This document shows, in pieces, positions 1 to 10,120 of a DNA stretch of 64,000 nt (within the stretch, counting starts at the first letter, position 1; the number at the start of each line of letters is the position of its first letter). The DNA comes from Scenedesmus sp. ARA3. Lineage: Eukaryota > Chlorophyta > Chlorophyceae > Sphaeropleales > Scenedesmaceae. A program made the translations under genes and the position numbers. The stretch is taken from assembly GCA_004335835.1 (NCBI GenBank), contig RWJK01001703.1, forward strand, positions 1,003-65,002, given 5' to 3'. Under the pieces are notes generated by a model. The model was given only the letters and a program-made list of their open reading frames with translations. It was not told the DNA's origin and made no database searches.

Positions 1-74
1 GGGGGGGGGCGGCGCTGCTGTCGCCGAGCGTGTGCATCAACGGCGCACCAGGTGTGGTTTGGTGTGTGTTCTTT

Positions 75-732
75 TGGTACTGGCGGCGTGGTGCTGAGCG
101 ACATGCGCTGCGCGGTTGCTTGGCCAGAGCATGCAGCTGACTGCTTCTTGTCTTGCCCGCACGCTGTCTCTTGTTGTGTGCAGGTCTAGTGGCGTTGCGC
201 GTGCTGAGCGACAAGCGGCATTGATGCTCGGTTGGTGCATGCAAGTGAATGCTTATGTTGCCTTTTTCCCCTTTTTCAGGCAGGCCTGGTGGCGCTGCGC
301 GTGCTGAGCGACAAGCGGCACGTGCTCACGCGGGACAGCAACCCACCGCATGTCAGGCCCTCACTCTTTTCCGCCTTGCTGTTATAATGTTTGCGCAGGC
401 CTGGTGACGCTGCGCGTGCTGAGTGACAAGCGGCACACTGGGCCGACATGCACGATCGCTAACCACTGACCACTCCCTGCCTGCACGCCATTGCTTGTTA
501 TATGCAGGCCTGGTGGCGCTGCGCGTGCTAAGCGACAAGCGGCACGTGCTCACGCGGGACAGCAGCGGCCACGTGCCAGGCCCTCACTCTTTCCGCTTTA
601 CTGTTTTGATTTTTGCGCAGGCCTGGTGGCGCTGCGTGTGCTGAGCGACAAGCGCCACGTGCTCGCGTCGACAGCAACCCACCGTATGCCAGGCCCTCAC
701 TATCCGCCTTGCTGTTTGTGATATGTGCGCAG
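75..732 (+). repeat. Tandem array of WDR48 WD-repeat exon 5' edges, about 110-bp period
   Basis: The 3' splice site and first 40-60 bases of the exon at 733 recur upstream at about 183, 284, 395, 503 and 617, with a more degraded copy near 75. Spacing is 101 to 114 bases. Each copy begins with an AG before GCCTGGTGGCGCTGCG or a close variant, keeps codons for ALRVLSDKR, then diverges. None carries the rest of the exon or its donor, so they look like decoy acceptors rather than exons. Confidence 0.85.
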
Positions 733-3700
733 GCCTGGTGGCGCTGCGTGTGCTGAGCGACAAGCGCCACGTGCTCACGCGGGACAGCGCCGGCCATGTG
801 CAGCTGTGGGACGTGCTGGCCGGGCAGCCCATTCAGCAGCTGGGGCAGGTGAGGTGATGCCTGGGTGCTGCTGCGAGCACAATCAGTCACACCTGCAGTA
901 CTGTGCCGGCAGCGTTTACGAGCACATGCAGGCTTACCTTGCTACATTGTGCCGTGCGCACAGCAGCTGGCGGCTGCCCTCTCAGGCGACGGCTCTGCTG
1001 TGGCTGCGTTCGTTGCTGGCGTGGTCAAAGGTGTATGCAGCGCTGCCAACATATTTGATTCTTGTCACTTTTGGTATGATTGACATGCCTGTGCAGGTGG
1101 ACATCGCGGACATGGAGCGGCGCCTGTTCCGGCCGCTGTACGTGGAGTCGTGGTTCACAGCAGACATCAAGCTCGGGGCGCTGGCGCTGAACCTGGAGCC
1201 ACCCAAATGCTTTGCAGCAGAGTGCTACGCACGTGAGTAGTTTGTTAAGTTGTATGTGTGAAGTAACTCCTATGGTCTGTGTCTGGGGACATCAAGCTCG
1301 GGGCGCTGGCGCTGAACCTGGAGCCGCCAAAGTGCTTCGCGGCGGAATGCTACGCACGTAAGTAGTATGTTGAAATGTATGTGTGAAGTAACTCCTATGG
1401 TCTGTGACTGGGGACATCAAGCTCGGGGCGCTGGCGCTCAATCTGGAGCCGCCAAAGTGCTTCGCAGTAGAGTGCTACGCACGTGAGTGACTATCAGGGG
1501 ACTTGTTGTCAAAAGTATAGTGCAGTTGATTACCTTTGCAGAGGTCTGCTGATGCTGCTATCAAGCTGGGGGCACTTGATTGATTTTGCTGTTCTGGGCA
1601 TCAAGCCTTAGCTTGACCCAGCTGGGGGCACTGGCGCTAATGTTCACGCATGCAACCTACTTTCTGTATGTATGCTCCTTGTTTGCTTTTGGCAGTGGAC
1701 CTGGGGGTGCGGGACGTGCCGGGTGACCAGAAAGTCAACCTGGGTGCCTGCCTACTACATTCCGAACCCTCTCTTCCATGCTTCAAATTAAAATCATGCT
1801 GCATCTGACTTTTGCTGCAGTGGACCTAGGGGTGCGGGATGTGCCGGATGACCAGAAAGTGAACCTGGGCGCCTGCCTGCTGCATTCCGAACCCTCTATT
1901 CCATCACTCATACAACAGTTATGTTGCATCTTATCCCTGCTGCAGTGGATTTGGGTGTGCGGGACGTGCCGGATGACCAGAAAGTGAACCTGGGCGCATG
2001 CCTGCTGCGTACCGCCCTCAGCAAGTGGGCGCATGAGTTCAGCCGGCTGCACATGAGCGGGGCTCCGCTGCCTGGACTGGATGATCCAGGAGCAGACCAG
2101 CTGCCGCACTTCAGTGACCAGCTACCGCCTGCAGGTGAGGCATCCGCTGTATGTTTTGTGCTGCATGTTGTTACCATGTAACATGTTCCTGTTATGTGTG
2201 GCAGTGAGATGTAGATGACCGGCTGCACATGAGCGGCGCGCCGCTGCCTGGACTGGATGATCCAGGAGCTGACCAGCTGCCGCACTTCAGTGACCAGCTA
2301 CCGCCTGCAGGTGCGTTGTTTGCCTTACCAGGTACTGTAGTTGTTACTTTTCCTGTTTTTCATTGATGTGAGGTGGTGAGCACTGCCTGGACTGGACGAT
2401 CCAGGAGCAGACCAGCTGCCGCACTTCAGCGACCAGCTACCGCCTGCAGGTATGACATTCGCTGTATGTTGTGAGTTGCATGTGACTTGCTTTCTGTTGT
2501 GTATGTTAGTGAGATGTGGAGACTGGCTGCACATGAGCGGGGCTCCGCTGCCTGGGCTGGACGATCCAGGAGCAGACCAGCTGCCACACTTCAGCGACGC
2601 ACTGCCGCCGGCAGGTGTGTTGTTTGCGTGGCCATATGTTGAATGTTGAATGTTGAATGTTGAATGTTACATGTTCTGTGTTATTTGTTTGTTGTGAGGT
2701 GGTGAAGACTGCCTGGACTGGGCGATCCAGGGGCCGACCAGCTGCCGCACTTCAGCGACGCACTGCCGCCTGCAGGTGCGTCATATGCCTTACCAGGTAC
2801 TTGAGTTGTTACGTTTCCTGCGTTGCGTTGTTCGGAGGTGGTCAACACCGCCAGGGCTGGACGATCCAGGGGCTGACCAGCGGCACTTCGGTGATGCACT
2901 GCAGCTGGCAGGTGCGTTGTTTGCCTGACGAGGTGTTATGTGTTATATGCCTGTGTTGTTTGATTGTTGTGAGGCGGTAAGCACTGCCTGGGCTGAACAA
3001 GCCGGGGCAGACCAGCTGCCGCACTTCAGTGACGCACTGCCAGCAGGTGCGTCATAGTTATGTCACATGACACATGTTCCGCCATCATTGTGCATTTACT
3101 CTGAGAGTGCAGTGAGTCAAACCCCAACGTCCAGGTTACTGCCTTTTCAACTGTCTCCCCACCAAAAACACTGCAGCACCAACAACCTCGATTCCATTTT
3201 AACTGCTTGCAGTCGTGTCTACAGACGCCAGCGGCACCGCATGGCGCCTCTGCGCAAGCGCCTTCACAGGCCGCGAGCGCGAGGGCGAGCATATGTTGCC
3301 CTTTCCTGTTCTGCCGTGCAAATCTTTATGGTCATGTTTCTTGCGCTCTTGCACTCTGCATCAACACTGCTGCACACCAAACCTGCGATGTATCCCACTC
3401 AACGGTGGCTTGCCACCCCCAACTGTCTGCAATGTTATTTCCCGCAGTCGTGTCCACGGACGCCAGCGGCACCGCGTGGCGCCTCGGCGCGAACGCCTTC
3501 ACAGGCCGCGAGCGCGAGGGCGAGCATATTCCTCCTTGGGTTGCAGAGGCTGTTCTGCGGGGGCTACTGCCATATGTGAAGGAGCTCAAGAGCGCGTTTG
3601 TGCTGCTGCCAGCTGAGGGCAGCGGTCTACCCAGCCTGCTGCAGAGCCGGCTGAACGCGCCGCGCATCCTGCAGGTCATGAAGGTGAGAAGCTGCACTTA

Positions 3701-5267
3701 CTGTTACTTGTTAGGTTAGTAACATGTTTTCTGACGCCAGTGCTGCTGCCAGCTGAGGGCAGTGGGCTGCCCAGCTTGCTGCAGAGCAGACTGAACGCGG
3801 CGCGCATCCTGCAGGGCATGAAGGTGAGGCGTTATTTATGTTGTTACTTATCTTGTTTGAAAGTGCTGCTGCCGGCTGAGGGCAGCGGGCTGCCTAGCCT
3901 GCTGCAGAGCAGATTGAACGCCCCGCGCATCCTGCAAATTATGAAGGTAAGGCGTTATATATGTTGTTACTTGTTTGGTTTGAAAGTGCTGCTGCCAGCT
4001 GAGCCCAGCGGGCTGCCCAGCCTGCTGCAGAGCCGGCTGAATGCGCCGCGCATCCTGCAAGTTATGAAGGTGCGATGCTGTGTTGACTGCTGGTTGTTAT
4101 GTTCTTAACACGTTGCGTTATATCTTGCTGCTGCCCGCTGAGAGTGGCCAACAACTGCGCCACCAAACGGTGGAACTTCACATGAACTCTGCTCCCATGC
4201 ACACAGAATTGCCTCAACCGCCGAAAAACAGCTGCAAACATCATGGGCTTCTTCCGCCTAACCGCAAGTGGCCAACTACTGCGCGACAAAACTGGCAGAG
4301 CTCAACTTGCCGTAGCTTCCTGCACAAAGCTTGCCCCCATGCTAACGCAAACCGCTGCATTCTGTGTTGTTCTCAGGTCGCCAACTACTGCGCCACCAAG
4401 CTGGCGGAGCTGAATGTGCCCTGTGCTCCCATGCACACACATGCCCCTCAACTGATGCAATTGTCGCGCTTCTATTGTTGCCAAAGCGCAGGTGGTCTAT
4501 TGCTGTGCCGAACAGCTCGCGGAGCTCAACGTGCCGCTGCTTCTTGCACAAGCCCTGCCCCGCACATGCCCCTCAACTGCCGCACAACAGCTGTCAACTT
4601 GAAAATGTTCTTCTTGTTGCCAAACTGCAGGTGGCCAACTACTGTGCCACCAAGCTCGCGGAGCTCAACGTGCCGCTGGCCACGCACGAAGTGGGGCTGA
4701 GCCCCGAGTCGCAGCAGCCGCCCCAAAACAGCGGCAAGCAGTTCCTGGAGCTCACCTGCAACGGCCTGGTGAGTGGTGGGCGGCTGATCATTTTCCTGCA
4801 AAGTTTCCTGCAAAGCTTAACACGCCTGAAAGCGAGCAGCCGCCGCCCAACAGCGGCAAGCAGTTGCTGGAGCTCACCTGCAACGGCCTGGTGAGTGGTT
4901 AGCGGCTGTCTTGATCGACTTTGATAGGCAAATGCAAACACACTCAGGCAGGCTGTGCCTATAATGATCCTGGATCCTTGGTTAACTATGCATTACACCT
5001 GCCTTCATATCTGCTGCTGCAAAGGGTTTCAATGGTGCTTTGACGCTGCTGCTGCTGCTGCCGCCGCCTCTGCTGCTGCTGCTGCTGCTGCTGCTGCAGG
5101 CCGTGCCCTACTCGATGAGCCTGGCCGTCATCTTTGGCTGTTATGACATCAGTTATGCTGGGTGTTTGACGCTGCTGCTGCTGCTGCTGCTGCTGCTGCA
5201 GGCTGTGCCGTACTCCATGAGCCTGGCCACCATCCGTTATGGATAAGTGTTCAACCATTTTACAATG

Positions 5268-5315
<48 letters not shown>

Positions 5316-5383
5316 AGGCCGTGCCGTACTCCATGAGCCTGGCCACCATCCGTTATGGATAAGTGTTCAACCATTTAAAAATG

Positions 5384-5428
<45 letters not shown>

Positions 5429-5568
5429 AGGCCGTGCCGTACTCCATGAGCCTCGCCACCATCAAGAAGTTCATATGGAAGCGCAGCGATGACGTCGTGT
5501 TCCACTACAGAACCCTGGATCCCGCACGGCTGGCGCCCTTCCCAAATTTTCAACTCCCTGAGGCCTAA
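733..5568 (+). CDS. WDR48: WDR48/UAF1 homologue, C-terminal part (5' end outside window)
   Basis: WDR48 is a WD40 scaffold that activates ubiquitin-specific proteases of the USP1/USP12/USP46 group. The visible part starts in the last WD repeat (core VQLWDVLAGQPIQQL) and runs through the conserved C-terminal domain to the family-type ending SLATIKKFIWKRSDDVVFHYR, close to the end of animal WDR48 (LRTVKHFIWKSGGDLTLHYR). Exons in phase: 733-848, 1097-1232, 1946-2134, 3448-3683, 4631-4768, 5431-5568 (TAA). Each has an AG acceptor, each internal one a GT donor, and phases match at all joins, giving about 317 codons. Other landmarks are VYVESWF-like YVESWFTADIKLGALAL and DDQKVNLGACLLRTALSKW. The start and the beta-propeller lie upstream of the window. 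Every intron contains tandem copies of the adjoining exon edges (separate entries). Other copies could be spliced instead, so exact exon choice needs RNA data; family identity is firm. Confidence 0.85.
1289..1490 (+). repeat. Two donor-side copies of the second WDR48 exon
   Basis: Bases 1289-1359 and 1414-1486 repeat the last about 70 bases of the exon ending at 1232, including the donor GTGAGT/GTAAGT. About 40 bases of intron follow and are themselves repeated (AAGTAACTCCTATGGTCTG in both). A weaker remnant lies at 1590-1640. The translated copies keep the ALALNLEPPKCFA motif. Confidence 0.85.
1697..1945 (+). repeat. Two acceptor-side copies of the third WDR48 exon
   Basis: At 1697-1770 and 1820-1894 the AG acceptor and first about 70 bases of the exon at 1946 are repeated with few changes. 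Both then run into a shared sequence (CATTCCGAACCCTCT) absent from the true exon. The copies code for DLGVRDVP and VNLGACLL in frame. Confidence 0.85.
2211..3048 (+). repeat. Six donor-side copies of the third WDR48 exon
   Basis: Copies of the last 70-100 bases of the exon ending at 2134, each closed by a GCAG/GT donor-like junction, end near 2311, 2451, 2614, 2775, 2911 and 3047. They keep the codons for GLDDPGADQLPHFSD with increasing decay and small deletions. The stretches between copies are also related to each other, so the duplicated unit was exon 3' part plus the first part of the intron. Confidence 0.85.
3201..4070 (+). repeat. Copies of both edges of the fourth WDR48 exon
   Basis: Upstream, 3208-3292 repeats the acceptor and first about 85 bases (TDASGTAWRL, GREREGEH). 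Downstream, three donor-side copies (about 3743-3823, 3865-3946, 3988-4069) repeat the last about 80 bases (LPAEGSGLPSLLQSRLN) with GGTGAGGC, GGTAAGGC or GGTGCGAT after the exon. The true exon lies between the two sets at 3448-3683. Confidence 0.85.
4255..5430 (+). repeat. Copies of WDR48 exon 5 and 6 edges with CTG tracts at acceptors
   Basis: Acceptor-side copies of the exon at 4631 (VANYCATKLAELNV) lie at about 4268-4312, 4378-4416 and 4490-4530. A donor-side copy lies at about 4836-4893. The last exon's 5' edge (AVPYSMSLA) is copied at 5099-5133, 5201-5243 and 5315-5361. Each of these, like the true exon at 5431, follows a run of CTG triplets that merges directly into CTGCAG. Confidence 0.85.
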
Positions 5569-6835
5569 CCAACAGCTCAGGTTTCGTGAGGGGCTGAACC
5601 CTGGACCCTGCAGGGCACGGCTGGCGCCCTTCCGCACCTTTCAAACTTACGAATGCCTGAAGTGTGACAGCTAACAGCTGGGAATTTTTGGAGGAACTAA
5701 ACCTCCTGCCGTAGAGGTCAGCTGTTGTTGATGAGCCATGCGGCAGCTGCTGCCTGATCCCGTTGCAGTTGCATAGGCGTGGCTGTGTTATCAGCTGCAG
5801 CACTGCTACCACACAGCAGCAGACTTAGGTTCAGCGGCGGGTGGCAGTTTGAAAAAAGGGTATGGACCGGGTAGCAGCTTCTTCTGCTTGCAAAGGTTGG
5901 CCAGACCATGCAAATATTTGCTTCGGATCAGTGCAGTGACAATGCTTAGCTATGCTGCAATGCTGCTGCTCCTGTACAGCTCTCGGCTGTATTGCGTTGC
6001 TGCAGGTTTGCAACGGCTGTTGGCTTGTTACCATACACAGAGCAGATGATGTGCATGGGTGATGGTGGCTCAAAGGTTTAGCGCATGCACCGTGTGCTGT
6101 TTGGGCGTCTCTCTGTGTGGTGCACGTGCAGCACTGGACTTGTGACACGGCAGCATGGTGCCATGTTATAAAGGGAGGCAGCGAGTAAGCCCGCGTTCAA
6201 GCAATGTTATGCTTCGCCTGCATGTTGCTGGCACGCGCACAGGTCTTCCAGGAACACATGCGCTCTAAACTTCTGTGTGCACGTGGTGTTGGTTGTTTGT
6301 GGCAGCAGCGGGACAGGATGGCGAGGACTCGGAGTGCTACAGGCATAGCTTGCAACCTGGCCGTGACATGCTTTGCCTGCCTGTAAGTGGGCATTATGCT
6401 GCATTCAGCTGTTGCAAGATGTCTTTTCGGCAACTCTTTTGCTGCACGTTGCTGATTGCCACAGGCACAGCTATACCCAACTGTGAATTGCAAACAGGGG
6501 CACAGCACATCTCCAAGGTTGGAAGGCAGTAGCGTGGTTACCAGTGTGTGAAAAGCAACATTGGGGTGCCTGCAGCTGAAATTGCATGCGGACAATGCTT
6601 TGCTGCATGCTCTTTGGCAGTAACTTGCCACGTCCGCCAGTGCAATGGCTCAAGCCCTGCCGGTTACAATTCACTCGAGCTGCTCCCCGTGTATGACATA
6701 CAACACGTCATACTAATGAAGTAATATGAAGCACATCCGTATCTGGATGCTCCTGCGTTGTACAAGTGCTGTTCGTCCAGGCTGCGAAAGGTGTCACCGA
6801 AGCGTATTTTGAGCACTGCTGCAGCACGGATCATC
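5569..6835. other. Intergenic, WDR48 3' flank
   Basis: Bases 5602-5645 are a decayed copy of the coding end of WDR48 (GGCACGGCTGGCGCCCTTCC also at 5526), so even the stop-proximal edge is duplicated. I see no supportable gene in the rest. Open frames here are short and match no motif. Confidence 0.5.
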
Positions 6836-9800
6836 ATGAAGCCGTGTTTGATCGTGTTATTTTCAGTCTTAGTCAGCGCCTTGCAGCTGTACGAGGCAAA
6901 TGGGGCAAGCTTACCTTTTCACAGTGGGAGAAAGCTTCGAGCGTGGCCAATACCAATGCCATACCCTTTCGGTGAGTTCGAAACGATGAAATAACTTCTT
7001 CTAGGCGCATCACCACGTATCTCGCTGCTGCTGCGGAACTCACTGCTGCTCACCAGCACTGCTGCACTGCACCTGGGGTACTGCTGACTGGCTGTCAACG
7101 GTCCGTGCTGCAGACTTTCCTGCAAACGTAGCAGAAAGCGCCAAAGCTGCCAAAGCGAACGACAAGCTTCAAGCGTATGCTGAGCAGCAGTGCAAGACAC
7201 TAGCAGGTATGGCCAGATGCTGCTGCCAGCCTGGCTGTATGCTGACTGGGTGATGCTTGAAATGCTGCACAGCTTGCCCTCACACTTTGACAAACAGTTG
7301 TACTGCAGCTCCGTGTGTATGTGCAAACGCAATGTGCAGCATCTAGATGCGGCTAAAAGCCAGATATTAAAGATAGGGTGGTACAGGTGCCCAGCTTGCG
7401 TTGTGTCCCCTCCCCTGCAACTGGCGTGCAAGGACTGCGCTGCAGTGCATGACAGCTGCTGCTGCTGCTGCTGCTGCCACCACGACCCCTCTCACCTCCG
7501 TAACACGCCTCAACGACTCTTACCTTGCCTTTTTTGCCGCTGCTGCTGCACGCTGCTGCCCTGCCAGATCCCAGCTCCCAAGGCAGCAGGATGTTCATTG
7601 ATGGAGTGCCGCTTTGGCCTATGATGGAAAATGTGGGCCGGGCAGCATACGTCTACTCGCAAGATGTCATCGACGTGTGGGGTGACGTCTTTGCCAAGTG
7701 CAACAGGTGCGCAGCACAGCGTGAGGGGTGACGTGCTTTGTATCAAGTGCAACAGGTGGGACGGGCAAGTCAGCAGCAACAGGTTTGGGTGGGCAATCCT
7801 GTGGCATAGGCCGTTTGCAGCGGACAGGTATTTGGGCGCACGCACCCTGCCGCAGCTGCCTCTGCGCTGACGTTGTGAACACTGCACATCCCACCCATTC
7901 CTTTGTCCATGCTTTCCCAACATCTAAACCCCATAGATTGTTTGCATCCCTCATGTTTGATGCCTGCAGCATGGGTGGCATGGCTGCTGAGGGAGTGGAC
8001 TACCCTCTTACCCTTGCCTTTTGTCGTGCTTTTCTGTATATTCACAATCCAACGTTTGTTTGTGTTTGCTTTTTTTACCCTGCCTGCAGTATGGGTGGCA
8101 CGGCTGCAGAGGGAGTGGGCTACGGCATTGCCTACGTGTGTGTCGAAGGGCTGGTGTAACTTGACACCGAGTCAAGCACAGTTTCAAGCATTGCAAGCTT
8201 GAAACTGTGCTTCATGCATTGCAAGCTTCTCATTTCATCTCTTACTACTGCTGTGCACTGCTGAGGGTGTGGGCTACTGTCTTACCCCTGGCGTTTGTCT
8301 CGCATCTTTAATTCTCTGCTGTCATCTGTGCCTGCAGCATGGGCGGCATGGCTGCTGACGGAGTGAAAGAATGCACCTGCACTGTCAGTTGTTTGCCAAC
8401 ACACTTCTACCACCATACTGTCCTGCACACATTTTGCGCCTGCAGCATGGGTGGCATGGCAGCTGAGGGGGTGGGCTATGGCATTGCCTACGTGTATGCT
8501 GAGGGCCTGGTGGAGTCACTCGGCATCACAGCCATACTGGAGAGCGCTTACAAGAAGGGGCAGGCGCAGTCTGGCGACGGCTGCAAGGCGGTGAATGCAA
8601 TACTCGACAGTGAGTGTTTACATGTCAGCCTGAGGTGTTATCATGTAGGCGCTTGGTCGTACAGCTGTTTTGGTACTGGAATGGCAGCACTGTTGTGACG
8701 GAGGGTGTCAGAGGCGTACAGCAGCTCTATCAAAATGTGTGAGGGGCAGTACTTGGGTCCTGGTGGAGTCACTCGGCATAACAGCCACGCTGGAAAGCGC
8801 TTACAAGGAGGGGCAGGCGCAGACCGGCGACGGCTGCAAGGCGGTGGCCATGATCCTTGATGGTGAGCAGCAGCAGGGCTGCCTTTGGGGTCGCCGTCAT
8901 AATTGTCGTCATAACAACAACACTAGGGAGCTGTTATGACACTAGGAAGTGATATGTTGCAGCACTGTCAAGTTGCGGGTGCTAGCATGTTGCACTGTGA
9001 GGGCAGTACTGAGGGGCTGGTGGAGTCACTCGGCATAGCAGCCATCCTGGAAAGTGCTTACAAGAAGGGGCAGGCACAGTCTGGTGACGGCTGCAAGGCC
9101 ATGAATGCAATACTCGACAGTGAATGTTTACATGGCAGGTGCTATCATGTGGGCACTTGGTCGGAAGGCTGTTTTGGTACTGGAATGGCAGCATTTTTGT
9201 GATGCGGGGCGTCAGTGTTATACAGCAGCTTCTTCAGATTGTGAGAGGGCAGTACAGGGGTCCTGGTGGAGACACTCGGCACAGCAGCCATCCTGACAAG
9301 GTGTGACAAGAAGGGACAGGCACAGACCGGCGACGGCTGCAAGCCTTGCACTGCCGCGCAGTGGGCAGGGTTTGTCACAGAGCTTCCTGTCACGCGACAG
9401 ATGCCCGCAAAGTACAACAACACACCTTTTGATGCTGCACTGACCTGCACACCCATTGCTTGCTGTGTGAGCTGCTGCTGCTGCTGCTGCCTGCTGCCTG
9501 TTGCCATGCAGTTGCTGCTGCTGTCATCAAGGCGAGGGGCACAGCAGCAGACGAGCTGTTTCATGTGATGCCAAGCTACTCACAACTTTGTTGCATATTG
9601 CCCACACAGCAACCTATAACATATTTGTCAACGGTTGCACGGACTGCACAACCTGCATGCTTTGTGATCTGCTGCTGCTGCTGCTGCTGCTGCTGGCTGC
9701 TGCCTGTTGCCTTGCCGCGCAGTTGCTGCTGCTGTCATCAAGGCGCGCGATACAGCAGCAGATGAGCTGTTTTACGTGATGCCGAGCTACTCACAAGTTT

Positions 9801-10120
9801 TTTTTGCATATTGCGCACCAAGCAACATGTATTTCTTTGTCGGCAGCTGCACAGACTGCCAGGGTGCAGCACAACCTGCATGTTGTGTGATCTACTGTTG
9901 CTGCTGCTGCCTGCTGCCTTGCCGTGCAGTTGCTGCTGCTGTCATCAAGGCGCGCGACACAGCAGCAGACGAGCTATTCCATGTGATGCCAAGCTATTCG
10001 AAGGCCCTGGGTCGTTGCACTCCAAAAGACAGCGAGCAGCAGTTCAAACCCTACAGCATCAGGGGCAGCTTGGCTGTTGACAAGAAGAAGGCGGAGGTGC
10101 CAGGCGGCAGGCATTTGTGA
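6836..10120 (+). CDS. Secreted protein of unknown function, 240 aa, five exons
   Basis: I do not recognise the family. Exons 6836-6971, 7114-7206, 7568-7706, 8446-8609 and 9930-10120 (TGA) join in phase 1, 1, 2, 1 and total 723 bases. The first ATG begins a clear signal peptide (MKPCLIVLFSVLVSALQLYEANG, cleavage probably near residue 23). The mature part has four cysteines (in QQCKTLA, FAKCN, GDGCKA, GRCTPK), enough for two disulfides. It also has a Gly-rich stretch (MGGMAAEGVGYGIAYVYAEG) and a basic end (VDKKKAEVPGGRHL). No catalytic motif or membrane helix follows the signal, so it is probably extracellular or in the secretory route. Exons 4 and 5 exist in several nearly intact copies, so isoforms using other copies are possible. 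The gene model is well supported by phase; function is unknown. Confidence 0.7.
7707..8445 (+). repeat. Copies of exon 3 donor edge and exon 4 acceptor edge
   Basis: A donor-side copy of exon 3 follows at about 7728-7756 (AAGTGCAACAG then GTGGGA). Acceptor-side copies of exon 4 occur at about 7969-8005, 8089-8158 and 8338-8366. Each starts CTGCAG before CATGGGTGGCATGGC or CATGGGCGGCATGGC, keeping codons for MGGMAA(E/D)GV. The copy at 8089 extends furthest, through YGIAYV. Confidence 0.85.
8174..8212. repeat. Perfect inverted repeat, 16-bp arms, 7-base loop
   Basis: Arms 8174-8189 and 8197-8212 are exact reverse complements (left arm AAGCACAGTTTCAAGC) around ATTGCAA. It sits in an intron between two exon-4 edge copies. 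It could be a foldback left by duplication or a cruciform; no function is evident. Confidence 0.85.
8757..9350 (+). repeat. Three donor-side copies of exon 4 of the secreted protein
   Basis: Copies at about 8758-8861, 9018-9119 and 9262-9345 repeat the last about 100 bases of exon 4 (LVESLGITA, SAYKKGQAQ, GDGCKA). The first ends GATG/GTGAGC and the second GACA/GTGAAT, so both keep a donor. The third has lost the end. Intron segments between copies are related too (GGTACTGGAATGGCAGCA recurs at 8673 and 9176). Confidence 0.85.
9474..9783 (+). repeat. Two acceptor-side copies of exon 5 with CTG tract
   Basis: At about 9511-9590 and 9722-9800 the acceptor and first 70-80 bases of the last exon are repeated (AAAVIKAR, TAADELF, VMPSYS). 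Each lies behind CTGCTGCTG runs and a CCTGTTGCC-type linker, as does the true exon at 9930. Confidence 0.85.

Noticed and set aside
75..732. CRISPR-like regular repeats
   Set aside because: Units are about 110 bp, diverged and carry exon sequence; there are no short identical repeats with unique spacers, and the genome is eukaryotic.
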